Source: Roseateles oligotrophus
Lineage (GTDB): Bacteria; Pseudomonadota; Gammaproteobacteria; Burkholderiales; Burkholderiaceae_C
NCBI RefSeq assembly: GCF_025717515.1
Contig: NZ_JAJIRN010000009.1
Location: 124,001 to 188,000 of the forward strand
DNA: 64,000 nucleotides
Reading direction: 5' to 3'
Every line of letters begins with the position of its first letter. Within the stretch, counting starts at the first letter, position 1. The translations under genes were made by a program, and so were the position numbers. This document shows, one piece after another, positions 35,601-44,213 of this stretch. The notes below the pieces were generated by a model that saw nothing but the letters and a program-made list of their open reading frames with translations, ran no database searches and was not told the DNA's origin.

Positions 35601-35832
35601 CTTTGCCTGCTTCCCGCTCGCGCCCAATGCCCAAAGGGCGATCGACTGGAACGCCACGGTCAATCTCGCCGATGCGGCGCTGTTGGCCGTCAAACGAGCC
35701 GGACGCAAGGGCTGGCTCGGTGTATTGAATGCAAAAGTCGACTCGGCGCAGGCCTTGAGCGAGCGGCTGCACCAACCGATGGCCGACTGGCTGGCCAGCG
35801 GCGAGCTGGAGCTGGCTCGCTCGGCCGCCTGA
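32698..35832 (+). CDS. Propeller sensor diguanylate cyclase A
   Basis: 1044 residues. A signal sequence (FSALLLLTATALPSFA) is followed by a periplasmic region of two-component-regulator-propeller repeats with recurring GxxWVGT or LWVG blades (GFIWVGTGDGLVRHDGY, GRLWIGTESDGLAVF). Then come a Y_Y_Y-type domain (LEFAALDYSNPGRSRYAYRL), one membrane segment near residue 785, and a C-terminal GGDEF domain. The active motif is GGEEF at about residue 921. The RxxD inhibitory site (RDSD) lies five residues before it, so activity and product feedback are expected. It makes c-di-GMP in response to a periplasmic signal. Its paralogue follows 45 bp downstream. Confidence 0.93.
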   Translation: MNWIRRFSALLLLTATALPSFALPEPVAAVLAEPRFESVGADAIPRGVVASLAQDSAGFIWVGTGDGLVRHDGYRFRPQERSSEIAAERNLGWLRALLPARDGRLWIGTESDGLAVFDPLTGQISSYCFEPNKGRASDQAKTALATITALAEDADGAIWVATLGAGLHRFDPVAKSFRHFRQATGLPDDRVQSLLVDGQGTLWVGGWTGLSRRLKGSDRFESIKGPDAMLVGQLVQSLFQAADGRLWVGTGRGEVAVLDVLDAADGKGRRLPIGGKDRGAINSIVESSDGRVWLGHAAGIDVHEAKSTLLLQQLRHDPLKRGGLAGETVIKLLIDRAGWIWVGGLGLGLQRHNPANQSIWVRSADGPAEPGADRRLFQQANVGALLQLRSGDILAAGRVKGLTQLDAGLQGMRSLPSQGRIGAMAQMADGKVWLATNAEMSQLDGRLRPLRKLAHAGGEARRLLAGSDGSLWLGTSDGLHVLRPSAAGLQRIALPAGEVFAGEVHSLAEAPDHALWVGAMSGLFRLASGETVLRPVASPADAGLGKPSVIGLLFDSKNRLWVDTGVSGLHRMKSWDGALASFERISERHGIVNKPFGANLLEDGRGRIWTQMNVYDPATDRLDELSATDGLDIGTPWFFSYTKTADGRFLFGGSKGVAVVVPELFDRSTYAPPLVVSELRINGERQQVGQLQDGLRLSPQQRSFSLEFAALDYSNPGRSRYAYRLQGFDPGWIETSADLRVASYSNLSPGDYVLRVRAHNRSGVASEQQLAIKVKVLPAWWQQWWFHAALLALVAAAIAALVRWRTGLLRRRQTWLENKVRERTAELEVSSLTDPLTGLRNRRFLAQQIEADVALTLRRHESPKQGDASDDIDLIFFLLDIDHFKQINDLLGHAAGDAVLRQIRVRLQSVFRDSDYLVRWGGEEFLIVARETSRLHAAELAERACRAIAELPFELDDGSHLSKTCSLGFACFPLAPNAQRAIDWNATVNLADAALLAVKRAGRKGWLGVLNAKVDSAQALSERLHQPMADWLASGELELARSAA

Positions 35833-35877
35833 CCATATCAAGATCCCCGCGGGTTTTTTGCTCGATCAAGCCGGCTC

Positions 35878-38800
35878 ATGCCCGCTAATATCGGCACCAT
35901 GCTGCTGCGCTTGCTTCATCTGTTTTTGCTGGTCTGCCTGGCCATGCCCGTTGCTGCTGTGCAAGGCTCGCTGGTCGAGCCGCGCTTCGAGTCGGTGGGC
36001 GCAGAGGCGATTTCTCATGGCGTTGTTGCAACCTTGGTGCAAGACCGTCAGCAGTTCTTGTGGATAGGCACACCAACCGGACTTTTTCGCTACGACGGCT
36101 ATCAGTTCCGCACCATCGGGCAAGACAAACTCGGTTTCGCGCGCGCGCTTTTGGCTGGCCGCGATGGGCGCTTGTGGATCGGCACCGAGTCCGCGGGCTT
36201 GGCCGTGCTGGACACCCAGACCGAGCAGCTCAGTTTTCACCGCAGCGATGCCGATTCGCAGCCGGCCGGCAAGCGAGGCTCGGCGCCGACGATCAGGGCG
36301 CTGGCTGAAGATCGCGACGGCGCCATTTGGGTCGGCAGTGTCGGTGGTGGCTTGGAGCGTTTCGATCCCGCCAAAGGCGTCTTCACGCGCTTTCGTCATA
36401 GCGCGGCGGCCGGCAGCCTGCCCGATGACCGGGTGCAAGCCTTGTTGCTCGCCTCGAACGGCGATCTGTGGGTCGGTTCTTGGGCCGGCCTGAGCCGGCG
36501 TTCGCGTGGGCAGGATCACTTCGAGACGGTGTTTTCGGACCCCTCCGATGTGGGCGGTCTGCTCAACAAGAACGTTACCGGCTTGTACGAGGCGGCAGAT
36601 GGTCGCATCTGGGTTGGCACCCGGGAGGGGGATCTGCTCATCATTGATCCACTCACAAAAAAGGGCTTGCGCGTCCAGCCTGCCGCCGAGTTAGAGGGAA
36701 AGACCGGCGTAGCCCGAGGTGAAGTATTGAGTCTGGTGGCGACGCCCTCGGGTCAGATGTGGGTGGGTACGGTGGCCGGGCTGGAGATTTACGACGCCCG
36801 TGATGGCCGAGCCTTGAGGCGCCTGCGCCACGACATTCGCCAGTCCAGCGGCCTGGTCGGTAACGATGTGCGGGCGATCCTGCTTGACAAGCAAGGCTGG
36901 GTTTGGCTGGGCGGCTATGGCTTGGGGCTGCAGCGTCACAATTTGGGTAATCGCAGCTTTGAGCTCAGGGCCGGGGACCATTTGTCCGGGCACCGTTTTG
37001 AAGAGGCCAATGTGCGCAGTTTGCTGCAGTTGGACAACGGTGAGGTGTGGGCGGGCACCGACTCGACCGGGGTCTTGGTGCTGGATCAGCATTTGCAGGT
37101 GACCGCATCGCTGCGGCCTGCATTGGACGGCAAGCTGCGGCCGAGTAGCCGTGTGGGGGCGCTGGCGCAGGGCCCCGACGGCACGGTCTGGCTCAGCGAC
37201 GATGCCGGTTTGTATCAATTCGACCGAGCCCGCCGGCAATTGCGGCAGCTGCCGCCAATCAGCGGCTATGTGCGTCGACTCTGGGCTGCCCCTGACGGCA
37301 GCTTGTGGTTGGGCACGACGGACGGCCTGTTTGTCATGAGGCCTGGAGAGGCCGCCCCGCAGCGGGTAAGGCGAGTGGGTGGGGGCGATCTGAGCGGCAG
37401 TATCAATGCCATCGTGGGGGCGGCCGATGGAGGCGTTTGGGTCGGGGCCGAAAAAGGTCTTTTCTATGTCGCCTCTGGCAGCGCCGAGCTGCTCGCGGTG
37501 GCCATGCACAGCGATCCCCAGCGCGCCCATTCGGCGGTGATCGGGTTGTTGTTGGGGCGACATCAGCAGCAAAAGACGCTGTGGGTCGATACCTCTTCGG
37601 CCGGGCTGCATCGGCTGAGTCAATGGGACGGTCATCAGGCCGAGTTCGAGAACATCAGCGAACGATTCGGCATGGTCGGCCGGGCCTTCGGTGCGAACCT
37701 GCTTGAAGATGAGCGCGGGCGCATCTGGACGCATCAGCATATTTACGACCCGCACAAGCAGCGGCTTGACGAGCTCACCCCGGCCGATGGAGCCGAGTTT
37801 GGTACCGGCTGGTTTCGCTCCTATGTGCAGCTGAGCGACGGTCGCATGCTTTTTGGGGCCAGCAAGGGCTTGTTGCTGGCAAACCCCGGTGCCTTTGAGC
37901 GCTGGGACTTTGCGCCGCCGCTGGTGATGTCGGAGCTGCGCATCGGTGGGCAGCGGAAAGCGCCGGGCTTAGGCGCAAATGGCTTGCGGCTGACGCCTGC
38001 GCAGCGCAGCTTCAGTGTCGAGTTCGCCGCGCTTGACTACAGCAAGCCGGCTCGCAACCAGTATCGCTATCGACTTGAGGGTTTCGATGCGGACTGGATA
38101 GAGACGGGCGCCGACTTGCGCGTCGCCAGCTACAGCAATCTTGATCCCGGCCACTACCTGCTGCGTGTGCGTGGCAGCAACCGGGTCGGTGATTGGAGCC
38201 CGCATGAACTGAGCTTGGGCGTCGAGGTGCTGCCGGCTTGGTGGCAAACCTGGTGGGCGCGTGCGCTGGCCGCCGCGCTGATGCTGGCCTTGATTTACGC
38301 GGTGGTGCGATTGCGCACCGGCTTGCTGTTGCGCCAACAATTGGCGCTGGAAAAAAGGGTTGACGAGCGCACCGCCGAGTTGCACGCGCTGTCGCTGGCC
38401 TTGCAGCAAAAGTCGCAAGCGCTTGAAGAGGCCAGCCTGACCGACCCGTTGACCGGCTTGCGTAATCGACGTTTTCTGGCTCAACAGATCGAGGGCGACG
38501 TGGCTTTGGCGCTGCGCGCCCATGCGGGGCAACTCTCGGATCCTTTGCCGCTTGGCAGGCTGCAGCCGCCGGCAGACGATGCCGACCTGATCTTCTTCTT
38601 GCTCGATATCGACCATTTCAAGCAAATCAACGATATGTATGGTCACGCGGCCGGCGATGCTGTGCTGATGCAGATGCGTGAACGGCTGCAAAGCGTATTC
38701 CGCGCCGGTGATTATCTGGTGCGCTGGGGTGGCGAAGAGTTCTTGATCGTGGCGCGCGGCACCTCGCGCGCTCATGCGGCCGAGTTGGCCGAGCGAGCCC

Positions 38801-39138
38801 GAGCGATGGTTGCCGATCATCCTTTTGTGCTGGACGGGGGGCAACTCTTGCAGCGCACTTGCTCGGTCGGTTTTGCGGCCTTCCCCTTGGCGCCGCAGCA
38901 CCTGGATGCGCTGGGTTGGACCGCCGTGGTCGACATCGCCGACGCCGCGCTTTACGCGGTCAAACGGGCCGGTCGCAATGCTTGTATGGGCGTTTTGTCG
39001 GCTCAAGCCGCCTCGCCCGAGGCCTTGCGCCAAGCGGCGCATCGACCCTTGGCCGACTGGTTGGCCAGCGGTGAGTTGCAGATGGCAGGCTCATCGCACG
39101 ACGTTGGCGCCGTCCTGGCAGCGGCCAAATCAGCTTGA
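35878..39138 (+). CDS. Propeller sensor diguanylate cyclase B (paralogue of A)
   Basis: 1086 residues with the same architecture as its neighbour: a signal sequence (MLLRLLHLFLLVCLAMPVAA), propeller blades (FLWIGTPTGLFRYDGYQF, GRLWIGTESAGLAVLD), a Y_Y_Y-type domain, one membrane segment (WWARALAAALMLALIYAVV), a short coiled-coil and a GGDEF domain. GGEEF is at about residue 951 and the RxxD site RAGD is intact. The output domains are nearly identical in places (IFFLLDIDHFKQIND in both), while the sensor parts differ more, as expected after tandem duplication. ATG 35878 and ATG 35899 are both possible; the latter starts directly at the signal peptide. Confidence 0.92.
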   Translation: MPANIGTMLLRLLHLFLLVCLAMPVAAVQGSLVEPRFESVGAEAISHGVVATLVQDRQQFLWIGTPTGLFRYDGYQFRTIGQDKLGFARALLAGRDGRLWIGTESAGLAVLDTQTEQLSFHRSDADSQPAGKRGSAPTIRALAEDRDGAIWVGSVGGGLERFDPAKGVFTRFRHSAAAGSLPDDRVQALLLASNGDLWVGSWAGLSRRSRGQDHFETVFSDPSDVGGLLNKNVTGLYEAADGRIWVGTREGDLLIIDPLTKKGLRVQPAAELEGKTGVARGEVLSLVATPSGQMWVGTVAGLEIYDARDGRALRRLRHDIRQSSGLVGNDVRAILLDKQGWVWLGGYGLGLQRHNLGNRSFELRAGDHLSGHRFEEANVRSLLQLDNGEVWAGTDSTGVLVLDQHLQVTASLRPALDGKLRPSSRVGALAQGPDGTVWLSDDAGLYQFDRARRQLRQLPPISGYVRRLWAAPDGSLWLGTTDGLFVMRPGEAAPQRVRRVGGGDLSGSINAIVGAADGGVWVGAEKGLFYVASGSAELLAVAMHSDPQRAHSAVIGLLLGRHQQQKTLWVDTSSAGLHRLSQWDGHQAEFENISERFGMVGRAFGANLLEDERGRIWTHQHIYDPHKQRLDELTPADGAEFGTGWFRSYVQLSDGRMLFGASKGLLLANPGAFERWDFAPPLVMSELRIGGQRKAPGLGANGLRLTPAQRSFSVEFAALDYSKPARNQYRYRLEGFDADWIETGADLRVASYSNLDPGHYLLRVRGSNRVGDWSPHELSLGVEVLPAWWQTWWARALAAALMLALIYAVVRLRTGLLLRQQLALEKRVDERTAELHALSLALQQKSQALEEASLTDPLTGLRNRRFLAQQIEGDVALALRAHAGQLSDPLPLGRLQPPADDADLIFFLLDIDHFKQINDMYGHAAGDAVLMQMRERLQSVFRAGDYLVRWGGEEFLIVARGTSRAHAAELAERARAMVADHPFVLDGGQLLQRTCSVGFAAFPLAPQHLDALGWTAVVDIADAALYAVKRAGRNACMGVLSAQAASPEALRQAAHRPLADWLASGELQMAGSSHDVGAVLAAAKSA

Positions 39139-39174
39139 GTCCTTGCCTTGACGCTCGGCCGAGCTGATAGCGGC

Positions 39175-39873
39175 TCAGTCTTGCAGCGAGGCCAGTCGCT
39201 CGGCGGTGCCGACATCAAGCCAGCGGCCGTTCAGCAGCTCGGCACTGAGTTTGTGGCGCCGGATCGCATCCTCAAGAACAGGGCGTAGCGCCGCCTTGGT
39301 GCCGGGGGCAATGGCCTCGAACAGGCGGCGGCGGAATAGTCCGACGCTGGCCCAGGTGTAGCGCGGCGATGCTGTGTCTGCGAGCGCCAGGCCTTCGGCG
39401 CTGATGCCGAAATCGCCTTTGGGATGGTGCGGGCTGTTGTGGGTCAGCCAGAGATGTGCATCCAGGTCGCTGTGCAAAAAGCGTTCGGCGGCCATTTGGG
39501 GGAAGCGGAAGTCCGGCAAAAACACATCGCCGGCAACGACCCAGAACGCCTCGCCCCCGTCCGCACCTAACAGCGGTAATGCACGGGCAATGCCGCCGGC
39601 AGTTTCCAAGGCACCGACCGGCTCGCCCGACTCATCGCTGAAATGCAGGCGCAGGCCGAAGCGGGAACCGTCGCCCAGCGTGGCCGGGAACTGCTCGCTC
39701 AGCCAGGCCGTGTTGATGACGATGTCGCGCACCCCGGCGGCGGCCAGCGCCTCGATGTGGAATTCGATCAAGGGCTTGCCGCGCACGCACAGCAAGGGCT
39801 TGGGGCAGTTGTCGGTGAGCGGCCGCATGCGCTCACCGCGCCCGGCCGCGAGAATGATGGCTCGCATGGGCAT
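39175..39873 (-). CDS. murU: MurU-type sugar-phosphate nucleotidyltransferase
   Basis: 232-residue cytoplasmic enzyme. The nucleotide-binding start AIILAAGRGERMRPLTD and KPLLCVRGKPLIEFHIEAL are those of sugar-1-phosphate nucleotidyltransferases. The rest, including GDVFLPDF and the C-terminal GRWLDVGTAERL, matches N-acetylmuramate-alpha-1-phosphate uridylyltransferase of the cell-wall recycling route described in Pseudomonas. Its usual partner AmgK is not adjacent here, so mannose-1-phosphate guanylyltransferase remains possible. Starts ATG 39873 and ATG 39867 are equally plausible. It converges with the second propeller gene. Confidence 0.8.
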   Translation of the reverse strand: MPMRAIILAAGRGERMRPLTDNCPKPLLCVRGKPLIEFHIEALAAAGVRDIVINTAWLSEQFPATLGDGSRFGLRLHFSDESGEPVGALETAGGIARALPLLGADGGEAFWVVAGDVFLPDFRFPQMAAERFLHSDLDAHLWLTHNSPHHPKGDFGISAEGLALADTASPRYTWASVGLFRRRLFEAIAPGTKAALRPVLEDAIRRHKLSAELLNGRWLDVGTAERLASLQD

Positions 39874-39926
39874 GCAGTCTAGGTCATGCCCGGTACAGCC
39901 AAAGATCGAGGCCAGGTCTCAGTCGC

Positions 39927-40343
39927 TCAATGTTTGGCGACCACCTTGACCGTCGCATTCGCCTTGCCCGCATCAACATAGCCGATCGCCCCGGGCGTGC
40001 TGGCGACAAACTTGACGACCTCGTCGTCACTGGCCAACTCTCGCGGCGGCTTGGCACCCCCGGTGAAGATTTGCCGCGCCCACAAGGCCTTCAATTGCGC
40101 GGGCGTTTTCTTCAAGATCTTGTTGCCAAAATCTTCCCGCAACGGACTCTCCTTGATGTCGACCGGGGTGGCTTCGGCCCCGCCGGAGAAGGTTTTGGTT
40201 TGGCCGAGGAAGATCTTGGTGATTTGTTCCTCGTCGATGCTGGCCGAGTTGCCTGGATGAACGATGACCGCAACATCGGCATTCGCGACTTGCGCATTGC
40301 CGATCAGCAGGGCAAGACAAAAAGTTTTGCAGTGGAGTGACAT
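39927..40343 (-). CDS. Small PstS-like phosphate-binding protein
   Basis: 138 residues with a signal peptide (FCLALLIGNAQVANA). The mature part has the compact PBP-like pattern seen in short phosphate-ABC substrate-binding paralogues: VIVHPGNSASIDEEQITKIF, FSGGAEATPVDI and VKFVASTPGAIGYVD. It is half the size of true PstS and has no pst permease nearby. It follows the porin gene by 14 bp, so the two form a pair that may act together in outer-membrane solute uptake or in phosphate sensing. The function is unproven. Confidence 0.82.
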   Translation of the reverse strand: MSLHCKTFCLALLIGNAQVANADVAVIVHPGNSASIDEEQITKIFLGQTKTFSGGAEATPVDIKESPLREDFGNKILKKTPAQLKALWARQIFTGGAKPPRELASDDEVVKFVASTPGAIGYVDAGKANATVKVVAKH

Positions 40344-40357
40344 GATCCTGCTCCCCT

Positions 40358-41521
40358 TCAGAAGATCAGGTCGTAGGACAAAGTCACGAGCTTGCGCTTG
40401 CTGTCGGTGCCGTCAAGAAAGTCCCAACGGCTTCGATCCACCTGCAATTTCAGGCTGCTGCTGTCGCTCATTTGATAGCGTAGGGTGACGCCGATATTGC
40501 TGTCGGTTTCGACATGGCGGGAGTCGTCGCCGGAGCCATAGGCCTTCAATTGGCTGACGGTCAGCATCGGCAGGAATTTGCCGATCCGATAACCGCCGCC
40601 GAGCATGAAGCCTTTGTAGCTGCCGCGCGCCGGGGTGCGGGTGACACGCGAAATTTCGCTGCGGCCAACCCAGTTGTCGAGGTCGATATTGAAGGCCGCC
40701 GAGCTGAAGGTCTGCGGCGATGACTTGCCGTAAAGATCGGGGTCGGGCGAGGTCTGCACCTGACCCTCGGGCAACCAGGCGACCGAGCGCTGTTTGGACT
40801 TGTTGTAGGAAAAACGTGCGGTGAACCAGTCGCGATTGAGCTCCAAATCAATGCCCAACATATTGTCCCAGCTGATGTCCTGGCGCTCCGGGCGCTCCAG
40901 CTTGCCGATCGGGTTGTCCTTGGAATGCTCCTGGCCCGCGTAGGCGTTGGACTTGACCGCCCAGCCGGCGATGTCATCGCGATAGGTGATGTTGGCGCCG
41001 TTGTAGTTGACGACCGCCCAGCCGTAGACATCCGGCGGCACGCGCACCCAGTTGTAGGCAAAGCTGACGTCCTGGAAATCCGAAAAATAAAACAGAGGCA
41101 GGCGCTTGCGGCCGGCCTGCAAAGTGAATTTCGGGCTCAGGTTGTAGCTCAGAAAAGCCCATTCGATCTCCACTTTGGCCTCTTTGGCGGCATGCCGCGC
41201 CATCACTTGGCCTGTGAAGGAGAAGTCGGAGCTGAAGTTGACGGTGCCTTGCAAGCCGGCGCGCGATTCGGGCTCCAGCGACCACTTGGTCTCGTACACC
41301 GAGCCATGTGAAAAGTCGGCCACATAGCAGGACGGGCATTTGGACCAAGTTTGCGGCGTGGGGTAGCCGATATCCAGGCCGCCGCCGCTGATGACCTTGC
41401 CTGCCGTCAAATTGGCGAAGCCAGAATAGCTGTAATCGATGGCGGATGCAGAGCCGGCAGCGATCAGCAAGGCGATCGCCGACCCAATTTTTGGCAGCTT
41501 GACAGCGTGGAGTTTTCTCAT
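40358..41521 (-). CDS. Outer-membrane beta-barrel porin
   Basis: 387 residues. A signal peptide (IGSAIALLIAAGSASA) is followed by alternating amphipathic strands throughout and a C-terminal aromatic end (LVTLSYDLIF), which are hallmarks of a beta-barrel outer-membrane protein. An extracellular-type loop near the N-terminus carries WSKCPSCYV, a CxxC that could be disulfide-bonded. ATG 41521 (MRKLHAVKLPK) is chosen over ATG 41560. It lies upstream of the PstS-like gene in the same orientation. Confidence 0.85.
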   Translation of the reverse strand: MRKLHAVKLPKIGSAIALLIAAGSASAIDYSYSGFANLTAGKVISGGGLDIGYPTPQTWSKCPSCYVADFSHGSVYETKWSLEPESRAGLQGTVNFSSDFSFTGQVMARHAAKEAKVEIEWAFLSYNLSPKFTLQAGRKRLPLFYFSDFQDVSFAYNWVRVPPDVYGWAVVNYNGANITYRDDIAGWAVKSNAYAGQEHSKDNPIGKLERPERQDISWDNMLGIDLELNRDWFTARFSYNKSKQRSVAWLPEGQVQTSPDPDLYGKSSPQTFSSAAFNIDLDNWVGRSEISRVTRTPARGSYKGFMLGGGYRIGKFLPMLTVSQLKAYGSGDDSRHVETDSNIGVTLRYQMSDSSSLKLQVDRSRWDFLDGTDSKRKLVTLSYDLIF

Positions 41522-41630
41522 CTTCCGTCCTTCCAGAAACAGGCAGCGCCATCCCAGCAATGGTGCTTAGCTGGGGCTATCGGCAGCTGACCGTGAGTTC
41601 TTTAACGGCCGGCAAGCTTTCTTTCAGGGT

Positions 41631-44213
41631 TTATTCGGATTCATGGGCAAGCAGGCTCAACAACTTGCCCGCCTCGGGGCGTGCGGGCTGCCCTTGCTGC
41701 AAGCGCTGCAGCAGCGCGCGAGCGGCTGCGGGTTCGGTCGCCGCGAGCGCGCCGGCCATGCGCAAGAGCGGGTCGTAGGCCGGGCGGAAGTCGGGGCTCT
41801 GGCCCAACACATCAAGCAGCGGCCCTTGGACCTGGGCCAGCATCGCGCGCAGGTCGGCCGAGGGCTTGACCTGACGGCCGGCCTCTATGAAGCGCCGTCT
41901 TGCCGCCCAATAAGCGCTCAAGCGATTCTCGGGGTCAGCCTCGTTCAGCAGTTCTGCCGATGTGATCTGCAGCGCCGGCAGCAAGGCCAGCAGCCGGTCG
42001 CGCGGCGTCGTGTCGGGGGCATAGGTGATGCGCGGCGCCAGGTGCGCAACGACCGGATGGTCATCGGTATTGGCCGGCGCCGCGCCGGCAAATTGGTCCA
42101 AGGCGGCGGGGCCGGCTACAAAGCTGCCCAAGAGCGCGTAGGCGTCTTCGATGCCGAAACGCGGCGCCGGTGTGGCAAACGCCGCGCCGGCCAGGCGTGC
42201 TCGCGCCGCCTCCAGGCTGGTGAAAGCGCCCTTGTTTTCGCGCCCGATCAGGCCGAGCACCGGCGTCTCCAGGCTGTTATTGGCCAGGATGGCGGTGGCG
42301 CCGGGGTAGGCGATCAAGAACGAGCGCACGATGCTGCGCAAGCTCTGCAAATCCAGCTGGTGCAGCGGCAGCCATTGGCAGAACAGGCCGCCCTCGGCCA
42401 GCCTTGCGCGCGCCGCTTGAAAATGCTCGACCGTGTAGAGCGCGCCCGAGCCGCTGCGAGCCGGGTGGAAGTTGTCCGAGATGATCACGTCATAGGCCGT
42501 CGAGGCGGCCCTGACATAACGGCGTGCATCGGCGGCGATGAGCTGCAGATTCGGATGCGCCCGGCCCTCATTGAGGCTTTGCGTGAAATGAGCGGAGGCC
42601 TGGATCACCTCGGGCAACAACTCCACCGCATCGACCCGCAGCGAAGGATCTTCGGCGGCCGAGGCTGCCGTCATGCCGGTGCCCAGACCCAGGAACAGCG
42701 CTTGCTTCGGCGCCGGGTGCAGCAGCAGCGGCAACAGCGCCTGGCGGGCGTCGAACCAGAGGCTGGAACTGCTGCCTTCTTGCTGGCGGTTGTTGATGCG
42801 CAGGCGGGCCACGCCCTCGGCGTCTTCGACCACGCTGACGGCGGCCATCGCGCCTTCGTGGTAACTCACAATCCGCCCACCCTCGGGCAGTTCGACAAAG
42901 GCCAGCGGCGGCGTCAGCAGCGCCAGCGCCAGCGTGGCGCCGGCGGGCAGCAGCACCCAGCGCCAGGAGCCCAGCGGCATCAAGGCGAGATAGCCAAGCG
43001 GAATCAGCAGCAGCGTCCATTTCGCTCCGAGCAGCGGCGTCAGCAGCACGCCGAACAAGAGCGGGGCGAAGGCCGCGCCCAAGGTGTTGAAGCCGATCGC
43101 GCGGCCGAAGCTGATGCCCGCTTGGGCCGCCTGCGCGCACAGCTGGCTGAACAAGGCGCCCATCACCAAGGTAGGCAGGGCAAAGGCGGCCAGTGCCAGC
43201 GCGGCCTCGACGCCGATGGCCGCCGCCATGCCGGGTCCGAAGCCGCTCAACAATTGGGCGCGCAAGGTTTCCGCCGCCCACAGACTGCTGCAGCCCAAGA
43301 GGCAGGCGAGGGTGAGGGCGGCGAGCAGTTGATGACTGAGCTTGTGGCTGTCGCGCTTGTGGCTCAGCCAGCGCTGCCAAGCGGCGGCGCCGGTGGCGGT
43401 GCCGATCAAGTAAACCGTCAGCAGCATGGCGAAGGTGTAGACCGTGTCTTCGGTCACCTGGCTGAGCACGCGCACCACCAAGACCTCGTAGCCGATGCCG
43501 AGCAGGCCGGTCAGCGTCAAACGACTCAGCATCGCGCGCCGGCCGGCGCCTGCTGCGATAACGGTGATGCATTCGGGGCTTGAGCCGCGCAGCACCAGCA
43601 TCGCGCCGCCCGCGCAGAGCAGATTCAGCGCCACGCATAGCGCGGCCGTCTTTGTCAGACCGAGGCTGGGAATGAGCCAGAAGGCGCTGACCAGCACGCC
43701 CAGCACCGCGCCGGCGGTGTTGCTGGCGTAAAGCGTCGCAATCGACCTGCCGCTGCGGTCGGTACGGCGCCATTGCGCCAACACGCGCTCCAGCGCCGGC
43801 AAGGTGGCGCCCATCGCTACGGTGGCCGGCAGCAGCAGCAATAAGCAGCCCAAGAACGCGACCGTCCATTGCCAGGCCGGCGAGGGCCGCGCGCCGGTCA
43901 GGGCGAGCATGGTGGCGCTGGCCGGCGCCATCAGCAAGATCAGCGCGAGGCCCCAACAGGCAATGACGAGTTCCAAGCCCGCATACCAGCGCAGCGGACT
44001 TGTCGAGCGCTCGATGCGCGGGCCCAGCCCCAAGGCGCCGAGCGACAGGCCGCCGAAAAACGCCGCCACCACCGCCAGCACGGCGGCCGATTCATGGCCC
44101 AGCCAGAGCCCGGCTTGCTGGGTCCAGACGACCTGATAGCCCAGGCCGGCAAAGCCGGAGGCCAGCATCAGGGCCAGCGCGACGCCTTCGCCCCGTTTGA
44201 TCTTTGCCATCAA
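41631..44213 (-). CDS. Membrane-fused spermidine-synthase-like protein
   Basis: 860 residues. The N-terminal half has about twelve to fourteen hydrophobic segments (VALALMLASGFAGLGYQVVW onward). A spermidine-synthase-like Rossmann domain follows from about residue 480, with ALFLGLGTGMTAASAAE, VDAVELLPEVI, and the acidic active-site region YDVIISDNFHP. The C-terminus is helical. Fusions of this type are common but their product is unproven; aminopropyl transfer or SAM-dependent methyl transfer are both possible. The start overlaps the stop of the 2OG-oxygenase gene (ATGA), so it is the last gene of that operon. Confidence 0.82.
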   Translation of the reverse strand: MMAKIKRGEGVALALMLASGFAGLGYQVVWTQQAGLWLGHESAAVLAVVAAFFGGLSLGALGLGPRIERSTSPLRWYAGLELVIACWGLALILLMAPASATMLALTGARPSPAWQWTVAFLGCLLLLLPATVAMGATLPALERVLAQWRRTDRSGRSIATLYASNTAGAVLGVLVSAFWLIPSLGLTKTAALCVALNLLCAGGAMLVLRGSSPECITVIAAGAGRRAMLSRLTLTGLLGIGYEVLVVRVLSQVTEDTVYTFAMLLTVYLIGTATGAAAWQRWLSHKRDSHKLSHQLLAALTLACLLGCSSLWAAETLRAQLLSGFGPGMAAAIGVEAALALAAFALPTLVMGALFSQLCAQAAQAGISFGRAIGFNTLGAAFAPLLFGVLLTPLLGAKWTLLLIPLGYLALMPLGSWRWVLLPAGATLALALLTPPLAFVELPEGGRIVSYHEGAMAAVSVVEDAEGVARLRINNRQQEGSSSSLWFDARQALLPLLLHPAPKQALFLGLGTGMTAASAAEDPSLRVDAVELLPEVIQASAHFTQSLNEGRAHPNLQLIAADARRYVRAASTAYDVIISDNFHPARSGSGALYTVEHFQAARARLAEGGLFCQWLPLHQLDLQSLRSIVRSFLIAYPGATAILANNSLETPVLGLIGRENKGAFTSLEAARARLAGAAFATPAPRFGIEDAYALLGSFVAGPAALDQFAGAAPANTDDHPVVAHLAPRITYAPDTTPRDRLLALLPALQITSAELLNEADPENRLSAYWAARRRFIEAGRQVKPSADLRAMLAQVQGPLLDVLGQSPDFRPAYDPLLRMAGALAATEPAAARALLQRLQQGQPARPEAGKLLSLLAHESE

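Noticed and set aside
38401-38800. Possible degenerate, inactive GGDEF in sensor B
   Set aside because: The motif is GGEEF, a normal active variant, and the RxxD feedback site is also intact.
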